29,869 bases of DNA from JARRJY01 sp050116415 (GTDB lineage: Bacteria > Pseudomonadota > Gammaproteobacteria > UBA6429 > Thiohalophilaceae). Position numbers and translations under genes: made by a program. Positions 8,470 to 15,717 of this stretch are shown here, piece by piece. Every line of letters starts with the position of its first letter. Position 1 is the stretch's first letter. Location: assembly GCA_050116415.1 (NCBI GenBank), contig JASFOS010000005.1:1-29869 (forward strand), written 5' to 3'. Below the pieces are notes generated by a model. It searched no databases. It saw only the letters and a program-made list of their open reading frames with translations, and was not told the DNA's origin.

Positions 8470-9510
8470 ATGCGTCTTCCCCTCTCAGAACTGTTACTCA
8501 GCTGGTTTGATCAGCATGGGCGCCATGACCTGCCCTGGCAACATCCCCGCACGGCCTACCGGGTCTGGATATCCGAGATCATGTTGCAACAAACCCAGGT
8601 CGCCACGGTCATCCCCTATTTCGAGCGCTTCATGCAGGCCTTCCCCGATATCAAGTCGCTGGCGGATGCCTCGCTGGATGAAGTCCTGCACCTGTGGACC
8701 GGGCTGGGGTATTACGCGCGCGCCCGTAACCTGCACAAGGCGGCACAACAGGTTCGCGATCAGCACAACGGCCACTTTCCCACCGACTTTGAGCAGGTGC
8801 TGGCCTTGCCCGGTATTGGTCGTTCCACGGCCGGCGCGATCCTGGCCCAGGCGGATGACCAGCCTCACCCGATCCTCGACGGTAATGTCAAAAGAGTACT
8901 GGCCCGCCTGTATGCCGTGGAAGGCTGGCCCGGTAAAAAACCCGTCGAAAACCGGCTCTGGCAACTGGCCGAGCAACATACGCCCGCACAGCGGGTGTGT
9001 GACTATACCCAGGCCATCATGGATTTTGGCGCCACGCTGTGCCGACGTAAACCGGATTGCCCGCAGTGTCCCCTGGCCGAGTATTGCCTGGCCTGCCAGG
9101 CCGGCAACCCGACTGACTACCCGAGCCCCAGGCCACGCAAGAGCTTGCCGGTACGCCAGAGCCGCATGCTGGTTTTGCTGGATGCGCAGCAACAGGTGTT
9201 ACTGATCCAGCGTCCACCCAGCGGTATCTGGGGTGGCTTGTGGAGCCTGCCGGAATGCCCGGCCAACCACGACATACACGAGTGGTGCCAGCAGGCGCTG
9301 GGGCTGCAGGTCGAACAACCTTCTCCCCAACCTGCCATCCGCCATACCTTCAGCCACTTTCACCTGGATATTACCCCGATCCGGGCAATCGTCACCGATT
9401 CCGGTCGCCTTGCCATGGAAGCCGATGGCCGAGTCTGGTATAACACCCGCCTGCCGGACGCATTAGGCTTGCCGGCACCGGTGAAAAAGCTGCTGAAAAC
9501 CATCAACTGA
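8470..9510 (+). CDS. mutY: Adenine DNA glycosylase MutY
   Basis: 346 residues, normal length. It removes adenine mispaired with 8-oxoguanine in base excision repair. The helix-hairpin-helix glycosylase domain contains ISEIMLQQTQVATVIPYFERF with the catalytic glutamate at residue 36, LWTGLGYYARARNLHKAA, the HhH loop LPGIGRSTAGAIL, and the catalytic aspartate at 137 in ILDGNVKRVLAR. The [4Fe-4S] cysteines are C191, C197, C200 and C206. The spacing is C-x5-C-x2-C-x5-C, one residue shorter in the first interval than the usual x6. The C-terminal NUDIX-like domain has RPPSGIWGGLWSLPE and the HTFSHFHLDI motif used for 8-oxoG recognition. It lies between the START-like gene and yggX; the mutY stop is 12 bp from the yggX start. 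Confidence 0.98.
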   Translation: MRLPLSELLLSWFDQHGRHDLPWQHPRTAYRVWISEIMLQQTQVATVIPYFERFMQAFPDIKSLADASLDEVLHLWTGLGYYARARNLHKAAQQVRDQHNGHFPTDFEQVLALPGIGRSTAGAILAQADDQPHPILDGNVKRVLARLYAVEGWPGKKPVENRLWQLAEQHTPAQRVCDYTQAIMDFGATLCRRKPDCPQCPLAEYCLACQAGNPTDYPSPRPRKSLPVRQSRMLVLLDAQQQVLLIQRPPSGIWGGLWSLPECPANHDIHEWCQQALGLQVEQPSPQPAIRHTFSHFHLDITPIRAIVTDSGRLAMEADGRVWYNTRLPDALGLPAPVKKLLKTIN

Positions 9511-9522
9511 GGACATAACACC

Positions 9523-9759
9523 ATGAGTCGTATCGTTAAGTGTGCAAAACTGGGTAAAGAAGCTGAAGGCCTTGAGATGGCGCCCTATCCCGGTGAACTG
9601 GGGCAGCGAATTTTCGAAAATATCTCCAAGGAAGCCTGGCAAATGTGGATGGGCCAACAAACCATCCTGATCAATGAGAACCGCCTGAATGTCATCAATC
9701 CCGAGCACCGTGCCTTTATCGAAAAGGAAATGGAGAAATTCCTGTTCGGGGAAAACTGA
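9523..9759 (+). CDS. yggX: Probable Fe(2+)-trafficking protein YggX
   Basis: 78 residues, slightly shorter than the ~90 of enterobacterial YggX because the C-terminal tail is cut back to FLFGEN. The family hallmarks are all present: MSRIVKCAKLGKEAEGLE at the N-terminus with the conserved cysteine 7, YPGELGQRIFENISKEAW, and QTILINENRLNVINPEHRAFIEKEMEKFLF. In enterobacteria it protects Fe-S clusters from oxidative damage and is thought to handle labile iron. Pairing with mutY, an Fe-S enzyme for oxidative lesions, is conserved in many gammaproteobacteria. A GAGGA ribosome site overlaps the mutY stop codon. The tRNA-Phe promoter begins within 20 bp of its stop. Confidence 0.96.
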   Translation: MSRIVKCAKLGKEAEGLEMAPYPGELGQRIFENISKEAWQMWMGQQTILINENRLNVINPEHRAFIEKEMEKFLFGEN

Positions 9760-9777
9760 TATCCATGGGCAAATCAC

Positions 9778-9806
9778 TTGACTCAGCGGCGCGCTCCCTG
9801 TTTAAT
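9778..9806 (+). promoter_or_regulatory. Predicted sigma-70 promoter of tRNA-Phe
   Basis: A -35 TTGACT (9778-9783) and a -10 TTTAAT (9801-9806) each match consensus in five of six positions and are separated by exactly 17 bases. A GC-rich stretch (ACGCCGCTC) follows the -10, the kind of discriminator typical of stringently controlled stable-RNA promoters. Transcription would start near 9813, about 13 bases before the mature tRNA. Prediction from sequence only. Confidence 0.6.
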
Positions 9807-9825
9807 ACGCCGCTCTTGACCAAAT

Positions 9826-9901
9826 GGCCGGATAGCTCAGTCGGTAGAGCAGAGGATTGAAAATCCTCGTGTCGGTGGTTCGATTCCACCTCCGGCCACC
9901 A
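9826..9901 (+). tRNA. tRNA-Phe (GAA)
   Basis: Complete cloverleaf with encoded CCA. The acceptor stem GGCCGGA pairs with TCCGGCC, followed by discriminator A and CCA (9899-9901). The D arm is GCTC..GAGC. The anticodon stem GAGGA/TCCTC encloses the loop TTGAAAA, giving anticodon GAA. The T arm GGTGG/CCACC encloses TTCGATT. Phe is the only assignment for GAA. The location after mutY-yggX resembles the arrangement in pseudomonads. tRNA genes are frequent integration sites, but no integrase or repeated tRNA end is seen downstream. Confidence 0.98.
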
Positions 9902-9926
9902 TTTTCCTTGCACGAGGTCATGCGTT

Positions 9927-10118
9927 CTGGATACCCGGGCCATCAACCACTGTATTGAACTGCTCTGCAACGATGGCTGCCGCGCGGTCAGCGATTACAT
10001 CTCCCGTCTCGAAGCAGGTGAAGTCCTGCCCCAGACCCGTCAACTCAGCGCCAAAGAGTGCCAGGTCGTTCTCAGCGAACTCAAGGCCATCATGGCCGTC
10101 TATGAACGTCGCGACTAG
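9927..10118 (+). CDS. Small uncharacterised protein frame without a standard start codon (possible start-codon lesion)
   Basis: A 63-residue frame rich in protein-like features: NHCIELLCNDGCRAVSDYI, a turn with LEAGEVLPQTRQLS, then a helix with LSELKAIMAVYERRD. It looks like a compact helical protein with four cysteines (three near the N-terminus). No ATG, GTG or TTG lies in frame between tRNA-Phe and codon 10092. CTG 9927 is used here because a GAGG (9914-9917) lies nine bases upstream. Alternatively, an ATG at 9920 would be brought into frame if C9923 were removed (giving ATG-GTT-CTG), suggesting a recent one-base lesion or a sequencing error. The TAG stop (10116-10118) interlocks with the cysQ stop. 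Similar short proteins seem to occur in related bacteria, but I cannot name a family. It may be a pseudogene. Confidence 0.5.
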   Translation: MDTRAINHCIELLCNDGCRAVSDYISRLEAGEVLPQTRQLSAKECQVVLSELKAIMAVYERRD

Positions 10119-10930
10119 AGATACTGCGACCAGTCAACCGACTTGTCACCGAAAACCAGGAAATGCGGGTTTAGCAGGCTGTCCTTGGTGTTATATTCCA
10201 GCCGGCTCATATCTGTACGGGTGATTCGGCCACCGGCTTCCTCGACAATACACTGCGCGGCGGCGGTGTCCCATTCCGAGGTAGGTCCCAGGCGGGCATA
10301 GATATCAGCGGCACCCTCCGCCACCAGGCACGATTTCAGTGCACTGCCCATGCTGATAATCTGGTGCTCCCCCACCTTGTCCAGGAAATCGAGAAAAGCC
10401 TGGCTGGCATGCGAACGGCTGCCCGCCACGATTAATTTGTCGCGACGGTGATTACAAACCTGGATGGGCAAGGGTGCTTCAATCCCTTCACGCTTATAGG
10501 CGCCCAGGCCTTTGGCCGCGTAGTAAAGCGCGCCCACCACTGGCGCATACACGAACCCCATTACTGCCTCGTGATCCTCAATCAACGCGATGTTGACAGT
10601 GAACTCACCATTACGCTTGATGAACTCACGCGTACCGTCCAGCGGGTCCACCAGCCAGTAACGCCTCCATGAAGAACGCTCGGCAAACGAGGTAGGCCTG
10701 GACTCTTCCGAGAGAATGGGAAATTCCGGGGTTAGCGCGGTCAGGCCTTCTTCAATGGCATGGTGTGCGGCCATATCCGCCTCGGTTAAAGGTGTACTGT
10801 CGGATTTCTCTTCCACGGAAAAACCGCGGTCATAGATATCCATAATTTTACGACCGGCTTCATAGGCAATCTGGATAACCGGATCCAGTAACTGCTTGAT
10901 GTCCTGCGCCTTTTCCGTGGAATTACTCAT
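10115..10930 (-). CDS. cysQ: 3'(2'),5'-bisphosphate nucleotidase CysQ
   Basis: 271 residues of the inositol-monophosphatase superfamily. The metal-binding motifs are STPLTEADMAAH, then SEESRP, WLVDPLDGTREFIKRNGEFTVNIALI, and near the C-terminus SEWDTAAAQCIVEEAGG. The extended RNGEFTVNIALI block is typical of CysQ rather than SuhB. Expected reaction: 3'-phosphoadenosine 5'-phosphate to AMP plus phosphate, clearing the by-product of sulfate assimilation. The N-terminus is about a dozen residues longer than E. coli CysQ. In many gammaproteobacteria cysQ sits with nudE and yrfG; here yrfG is nearby but nudE is not between them. Its TAG stop shares the palindrome CTAG with the small convergent frame. 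Confidence 0.95.
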   Translation of the reverse strand: MSNSTEKAQDIKQLLDPVIQIAYEAGRKIMDIYDRGFSVEEKSDSTPLTEADMAAHHAIEEGLTALTPEFPILSEESRPTSFAERSSWRRYWLVDPLDGTREFIKRNGEFTVNIALIEDHEAVMGFVYAPVVGALYYAAKGLGAYKREGIEAPLPIQVCNHRRDKLIVAGSRSHASQAFLDFLDKVGEHQIISMGSALKSCLVAEGAADIYARLGPTSEWDTAAAQCIVEEAGGRITRTDMSRLEYNTKDSLLNPHFLVFGDKSVDWSQYL

Positions 10931-11013
10931 AACAGCAGCGAATCTAACCTGGCATTTAAGAAAGGCTTATTTTGCCAGTAATCCCGTTGATTAGCTATGA
11001 GATCATGTTGCGG

Positions 11014-11703
11014 TCACAGGGTCGCCGGTTGAAAGCGCAACTCGGTGTTGAGCCGGCCCTCGAACCAGGCCTCGTAACCCACCTGTTCACTTTTTTGCCA
11101 AACCTGGAATCCCTGTTGCGAAACCGGTGAACTTGATGACAGCTGCAGGCCGGTACCACTGAACAACACATCCATGGTGACATGCATCGGGTAATAGCCA
11201 TCAAGGAAGCGCCGCATGAAAGGACCATTGCGCAAGCTGTAACTGCCATCCTGGTTGGCTATCAATGCCTGGCTAATCGCCTGCACACAAAGTTGCGCAT
11301 TCGCGGAAATATTCTTCAACTGCACGCTATTATCCTCGATCCAGGCCTGCTCGATGTTGCGGTAAGATATTATTTTCAATTGTTTAATTTTTTTCTTCCT
11401 GAACAGGATTTGTGCGCGGGCAACCTTGTCCAGGTTATTGTGGCATTGTCTGAGCTTGACCCAGCCGTTCTTCAGGCTTTGTGGCTCAATGATCATCTTG
11501 TTCTGGTGATGATGGACCTTGGCAATCGGGGTTGCCGCTAGAAAAACCAGCTCGCCTTCGTTGACCTCTGTTGCCTCGGCGACAGGCAGTTGCATATCAT
11601 CACTGGCAAACCATTTTTCCAGTTCCTCGGCGGTTATTTCACGGGCACCAGGCGGACTATTCAATAACAGCATCACTATCGCTATAATTATCGAGTTACG
11701 CAT
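11014..11703 (-). CDS. Uncharacterised exported protein
   Basis: 229 residues when started at ATG 11703, which has a perfect GGAGG five bases upstream; an ATG four codons earlier (11715) overlaps that ribosome site and is less likely. The N-terminus RNSIIIAIVMLLLNSPPGAR is a signal peptide or uncleaved anchor. The rest has no motif that I recognise: a polar helical start (ITAEELEKWFASDDMQ), a mostly beta-looking middle with two cysteines (residues near 88 and 141 in KLRQCHN and AQLCVQA), and a tail with GYYPMHVTMDVLFSGTGLQL. A periplasmic beta-rich fold is likely. It follows yrfG divergently and precedes cysQ on the same strand with an 83 bp gap. Function unknown. Confidence 0.7.
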   Translation of the reverse strand: MRNSIIIAIVMLLLNSPPGAREITAEELEKWFASDDMQLPVAEATEVNEGELVFLAATPIAKVHHHQNKMIIEPQSLKNGWVKLRQCHNNLDKVARAQILFRKKKIKQLKIISYRNIEQAWIEDNSVQLKNISANAQLCVQAISQALIANQDGSYSLRNGPFMRRFLDGYYPMHVTMDVLFSGTGLQLSSSSPVSQQGFQVWQKSEQVGYEAWFEGRLNTELRFQPATL

Positions 11704-11817
11704 AATGGCCTCCATTTATTGCTGGCTCATTTTCAAGCCTAGTCCATAAATGTATTTATTCCATACAGCATTATTAAAGTTTTCATTCAAGCGGCCTGGA
11801 GTGATAACCTGTTCACC

Positions 11818-12468
11818 ATGATCAAATGGCAATCGATAGATACTGTATTACTGGATATGGATGGGACTTTGCTGGACTTGAATTTCGACAATCATTTCTG
11901 GCTGGAGCATGTTCCACTACGCTTTGCACAAAAACACGGCCTCCAGGTCGATGAGGCAAAAAATACCCTCTACCCGATGATGAAAGAAATCGAAGGCACC
12001 ATGCAGTGGTATTGTATCGACTACTGGACCGATCGACTGGGACTGGACATTGCCGTGTTAAAAGCAGAAGTTGACCACCTGATTGATATCCATCCGCATG
12101 TTATCGAATTTCTGGAGCGACTGCATGAGCTGGATATCAAAAGAGTACTGGTGACCAATGCCCATCAGAAGAGCCTGATGCTGAAAATGGAACGCACCGC
12201 TTTACAAAACCACCTGGACGAACTGGTTTGCACCCACAGCTTCGGCATGCCCAAGGAAGATGTGCGTTTCTGGGGAAAACTTAAACATAAACTGCCTTAT
12301 CACAACAAACATACCTTGCTGGTGGACGACAGTTTGCCGGTGCTACGCTCTGCGCACCAGGCCGGGATAAAAAACCTGCTTGCGGTTTATAAACCCGATA
12401 CCTGTCAGCCACCACGAGATACCAAGGAGTTCCAGGGCATCAGCTATTTTTCAGAGATCATGCCGTGA
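11818..12468 (+). CDS. yrfG: HAD-superfamily GMP/IMP 5'-nucleotidase YrfG
   Basis: 216 residues, matching YrfG length. The HAD motifs are clear: motif I LLDMDGTLLDLNFDNHFW with nucleophile D13 and general acid D15; motif II VLVTNAH; motif III lysine in FGMPKEDVRFW; motif IV LLVDDSLPVL. The NFDNHFW continuation and MQWYCIDYW in the cap are specific to the YrfG branch, which in E. coli dephosphorylates GMP and IMP. It ends inside the last codons of the convergent cysteine-cluster gene (11 bp overlap). The upstream region 11704-11817 is AT-rich and probably holds divergent promoters for this gene and the unknown exported protein, although no convincing -35/-10 pair was picked out. Confidence 0.93.
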   Translation: MIKWQSIDTVLLDMDGTLLDLNFDNHFWLEHVPLRFAQKHGLQVDEAKNTLYPMMKEIEGTMQWYCIDYWTDRLGLDIAVLKAEVDHLIDIHPHVIEFLERLHELDIKRVLVTNAHQKSLMLKMERTALQNHLDELVCTHSFGMPKEDVRFWGKLKHKLPYHNKHTLLVDDSLPVLRSAHQAGIKNLLAVYKPDTCQPPRDTKEFQGISYFSEIMP

Positions 12469-12835
12469 AACGTTTGTGCCAGCGTTTGAAGCGCTTCTGG
12501 CAATAGGCATCCAGCGCCTCGTAAGTTTCAAAGAAATATTCAAAACCTTCCTCGGCCGGGGCGTCGTATTCACAGAAGTCATTGCTGTAGTCCCGGCATA
12601 CCTGGGGACGCGTTTCGTAAATACCACAAGCTCCATCTGCCTGTAAAAAACGACAGCGGTTATTGATCAGCAAGAACCAGCCATCTTCGTCCTTGTAGAC
12701 CTGTACGCCCTCATGGGCCACCTGCCATAGCAGGTGATCAAAGTCATCCATCGAGCGTGGTGTTTCAATTTCCTGGGTGGTATAGGTGCAGCATATGGTT
12801 CCACGACAAAAACTGCATTTAGTCTCCGGGGTCAT
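12458..12835 (-). CDS. YkgJ/YcgN-like cysteine-cluster protein
   Basis: 125 residues from ATG 12835 (MTPETKCSFC). The frame extends upstream, but those 21 residues (basic, then NVSTNKKIP) lack family character. Cysteines form the typical pattern: C-x2-C-x4-CC at the N-terminus, then NRCRFLQADGACGIYETRPQVCRDY in the middle, with further single cysteines at FCEY and AYCQKR. This family (CxxCxxxxC zinc or Fe-S cluster type) is widespread and its members are mostly uncharacterised. The cluster probably binds a metal. It overlaps the convergent yrfG end by 11 bp and diverges from the hybrid kinase gene over 106 bp. Confidence 0.85.
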   Translation of the reverse strand: MTPETKCSFCRGTICCTYTTQEIETPRSMDDFDHLLWQVAHEGVQVYKDEDGWFLLINNRCRFLQADGACGIYETRPQVCRDYSNDFCEYDAPAEEGFEYFFETYEALDAYCQKRFKRWHKRFTA

Positions 12836-12941
12836 CGGGATTTTCTTGTTGGTTGACACGTTGATTAGCACCTTTACGCACAAATTTTTATGGCGCATTA
12901 TAACAACTCTGGAGAACAGCAGAACCTTTAACGATAAATAT

Positions 12942-14636
12942 ATGGAAAAGGCTCATTTAGTCCCCAACCTGAACCACCCGGAAATCCAGCAAAGCCTCGC
13001 CCGCTTTGGTATCTGGATTTTTTCCGCCCTGTTACTGGGTTTCGGGATGTATTCCGGCTTTTACCCGGCAAACTACCCGTTTTATTCCGTCTTTTTCACG
13101 ATTTTTTTCATTTATTGTCTGCTAGTCCACGTCAGTATAATTATCAAGCCTGACTATCACGCAAGGCGCTTTCTCACCATCATTCCCGATGTTGGTTCGA
13201 TTGCCATAGGCATGTATCTTACCGATGGCGGACCGTTCAGCCCTTTCTTCCTGTTTTATCCGTGGGTTTATTTTGGCTATGGGTTACGCTATGGTCGTGA
13301 ACCACTGCTGGCCGTTGCCTTTGCCAATGTCATCAGTTTCATGGTAATCCTGTGGATATCGGATACCTGGTATTCACATTTCCTGGATGTTCTGGCTTAC
13401 CTGATCTTTCTCTGCATCTTCCCGTTCTATGTGAACGCCATGATCCAGCGTCATACCGATGCCAAGCAGGAAGCCGAACAGGCCAATCGCGATAAAAGCG
13501 AGTTTCTTGCCACCATGAGCCATGAAATTCGTACCCCCATGAGCGGCATCGTCGGCATGGCCAGCCTGCTGAAAAAAACCTCGCTGGATGCAAAACAGAA
13601 AGACTATGTTGACTCGCTGCAGGAATCATCCTATGCACTGAGCACGCTGATCAATGACATTCTTGATCTTTCCAAGATTGAATCAGGGAAATACACGCTT
13701 GAGAACAAACCTTTCCTGTTATCAGAAACCATCCGTAGCGCGATCAATATTTTCCACACTCATGCTAAAAACAAGGGCCTGCAGCTACAGTCCTTTTTAG
13801 CCACCGATGTGCCCGACGCCTTGATCGGCGACCCAGGGCGGTTACGCCAAATATTACTTAACCTGATCAGTAATGCATTGAAGTTCACCCAGACCGGGAG
13901 TGTCACGGTTGGCGTGTCATCCTATCCTTTACCTGATAGCGACAAACATATGATTCGCTTCGAGGTTACCGATACCGGTGCCGGTATCTCCGAAGAACAT
14001 CTCAAGCAGATCTTTGATCCGTTTTACCAGTGCCACGAAAATGAAGGCTTGACCCGGATCGGCACCGGGCTTGGCACAACCATTTCCAAAAACCTGGCCG
14101 AGGTCATGGGCGGGCAAATGGGCGTTGCCAGCCAGCCTGGTATGGGTAGCACCTTCTGGTTCGAAATACCTTTTGTTACCACGCAACCTGAAAACATACC
14201 GGAAACCAGCATGGCCAGCCTGGATGTATCCTCCAGCAAGGGACCCTACAAGATCCTGCTTGCCGAGGATAGCGAGATCAATGCCAAGGTGATTATTAAT
14301 TTTCTGGAAGAGGAAAATCATAGTGTGACTCATGTCATAAATGGACGACAAGCCGTCACGCAGCTTGAAAAAAATGACTATGATCTGGTTATCATGGATA
14401 TGCGCATGCCGGAAATCGATGGTATTGAGGCCACGCGCATCTGGCGTGAACAGGAACAGGACATCAAGCCGGGCAAACCACCGGTGCCGATCATTGCCCT
14501 GACTGCCAACGCGACCGAAGAAGATAAACAAAAATGCCTTGCTGCCGGTATGAATACATTTTTAACAAAGCCTGTCTCCAATAACGAGCTGTTACATAGC
14601 ATCCAGCAATTGGTGTCGCCGCCTGACAATGAATAG
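12942..14636 (+). CDS. RpfC-like hybrid sensor histidine kinase (membrane sensor, HisKA, HATPase, receiver)
   Basis: 564 residues from ATG 12942; an earlier in-frame ATG at 12786 would run through the opposite-strand gene and is rejected. No good ribosome site precedes ATG 12942, so the start is by layout. Residues about 15-180 form five or six membrane helices with short loops. The kinase H box is ATMSHEIRTPM with phospho-accepting His194. N box LRQILLNLISNALKFTQTG, G1 DTGAGISEEHLKQIFDPF and G2 GTGLGTTISKNLAEVMGG follow. A receiver domain closes the protein with VIMDMRMPEIDG (Asp486), ALTANA and FLTKPVS. Membrane architecture and the GTGLGTTI box resemble RpfC of the DSF quorum system, but no Hpt domain follows. 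The last 8 bp overlap the start of a GGDEF gene. Confidence 0.92.
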   Translation: MEKAHLVPNLNHPEIQQSLARFGIWIFSALLLGFGMYSGFYPANYPFYSVFFTIFFIYCLLVHVSIIIKPDYHARRFLTIIPDVGSIAIGMYLTDGGPFSPFFLFYPWVYFGYGLRYGREPLLAVAFANVISFMVILWISDTWYSHFLDVLAYLIFLCIFPFYVNAMIQRHTDAKQEAEQANRDKSEFLATMSHEIRTPMSGIVGMASLLKKTSLDAKQKDYVDSLQESSYALSTLINDILDLSKIESGKYTLENKPFLLSETIRSAINIFHTHAKNKGLQLQSFLATDVPDALIGDPGRLRQILLNLISNALKFTQTGSVTVGVSSYPLPDSDKHMIRFEVTDTGAGISEEHLKQIFDPFYQCHENEGLTRIGTGLGTTISKNLAEVMGGQMGVASQPGMGSTFWFEIPFVTTQPENIPETSMASLDVSSSKGPYKILLAEDSEINAKVIINFLEEENHSVTHVINGRQAVTQLEKNDYDLVIMDMRMPEIDGIEATRIWREQEQDIKPGKPPVPIIALTANATEEDKQKCLAAGMNTFLTKPVSNNELLHSIQQLVSPPDNE

Positions 14637-15717
14637 TCCTAACCAGTCCTCCCGGGATTTAAGAAAAACGCTCAGGGCCTACGTGTCCACTGCCCAGCAT
14701 AATGCTGAAAAGCTACAACGCTTTCATGACCAGGAACTGCAATTCATCACCGCCAACGGCTTGAACGAGTTGATCGAGTCAATCTATGTTGATTACAAGC
14801 AAAATTTTCAGCTCGATCACGTCTCGTTGTTACTGGTAGATGAGGAGTTTGAAATAAGGCACATTCTCAACACCATGCAAATCGATAGCGAAAAAAGTGG
14901 ATTGTTATTTTCTGACGTTACTATCGAACAAGAACATTTTGCTGGCGGCGTACATCCCTTGCTTTGCGAAATGAACGAGCCACTCCCCGCTATCTTCTTT
15001 AGCAACCTAGCCGACCATATTAATAGTGCAGCCGTGCTTCCTTTGCTGCGCGGCAATCGCATCATTGGTACGTTGAATATCGGCAGCCGTGATAGCAAGC
15101 GATTTATTCCCGGCTCGGCAACCGACTTTCTGGAACATTTGGCAACCATACTTGCGGTGTGCATTGAAAATGCCATCAATCTTGAAAAAGTCCGCCTGCT
15201 TGGGCTTATCGATCCCCTGACCGGAGTGCATAACCGACGTTATTTCGAACAGCGCCTGCATGAAGAGGCAGGCAATGTTTTACGACATAAAAATGATCTG
15301 GCATTTCTGATTATCGACCTTGATCACTTCAAGGCGATAAATGATTGCTGTGGCCATCCGGTAGGCGACAAGGTTTTGCAGGAGGTCTCGACCCTGATTC
15401 GTATGCAGTTGCGCCTGTCTGACGTACTTGCGCGCTTTGGTGGCGAAGAGTTCGTGGTATTAATATCAGGCACTGACAAACAAACCGTGCTCGATATTGC
15501 CGAGCGTATTCGCACTTCGATAACAGCGCATGATGACTTTTGTAAAATGTCATTACCCAACCCGGTCAGTGTATCGATCGGTGTATGCATGCTGCCTAGC
15601 GAGCTGCAACAGGACGATATCGGCAGGGTTTCTCAACAGCTTTTACAACGCGCTGACGAAGCGCTTTACCATTCCAAGCAACAAGGGCGTAACCAGACCA
15701 CCTGTTTCGACTACTAA
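14629..15717 (+). CDS. GAF/DUF484-like plus GGDEF diguanylate cyclase
   Basis: 362 residues. After a short helical start, residues about 30-185 look like a GAF or DUF484-type sensor (LNELIESIYVDYKQNFQLDHVSLLL, then AAVLPLLRGNRIIGTLNIGS and FLEHLATILAVCIENAINLEKVR). The GGDEF domain follows: LIDPLTGVHNRRYFEQRL, IIDLDHFKAINDCCGHPVGDKVL, active loop GGEEF at 271-275. The inhibitory I-site is intact as RLSD at 262-265, in contrast to the other cyclase at 4687. It makes cyclic di-GMP. Its ATG lies inside the last codons of the hybrid kinase (8 bp overlap), so translation is coupled and the kinase is the obvious upstream partner, although no receiver domain is present here to accept phosphate directly. 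Confidence 0.92.
   Translation: MNSPNQSSRDLRKTLRAYVSTAQHNAEKLQRFHDQELQFITANGLNELIESIYVDYKQNFQLDHVSLLLVDEEFEIRHILNTMQIDSEKSGLLFSDVTIEQEHFAGGVHPLLCEMNEPLPAIFFSNLADHINSAAVLPLLRGNRIIGTLNIGSRDSKRFIPGSATDFLEHLATILAVCIENAINLEKVRLLGLIDPLTGVHNRRYFEQRLHEEAGNVLRHKNDLAFLIIDLDHFKAINDCCGHPVGDKVLQEVSTLIRMQLRLSDVLARFGGEEFVVLISGTDKQTVLDIAERIRTSITAHDDFCKMSLPNPVSVSIGVCMLPSELQQDDIGRVSQQLLQRADEALYHSKQQGRNQTTCFDY

Noticed and set aside
8494..9205. Two 232-codon frames overlapping mutY on both strands
   Set aside because: They are shadows of mutY, whose full set of catalytic and Fe-S residues leaves no doubt. They lack ribosome sites and family-like composition.
9764..9859. Small 31-codon frame running from ATG 9764 into tRNA-Phe
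   Set aside because: It crosses the tRNA promoter and the tRNA itself (reading WPDSSVGRAED), a well-known translation artefact of tRNA genes.
9826..10118. Integration site for a mobile island at tRNA-Phe
   Set aside because: No integrase, no repeat of the tRNA 3' end further along, and the genes that follow are normal housekeeping genes.
12786..12941. Longer N-terminus for the hybrid kinase
   Set aside because: It would overlap the opposite-strand cysteine-cluster gene and its promoter, and the extra residues do not resemble a sensor domain.
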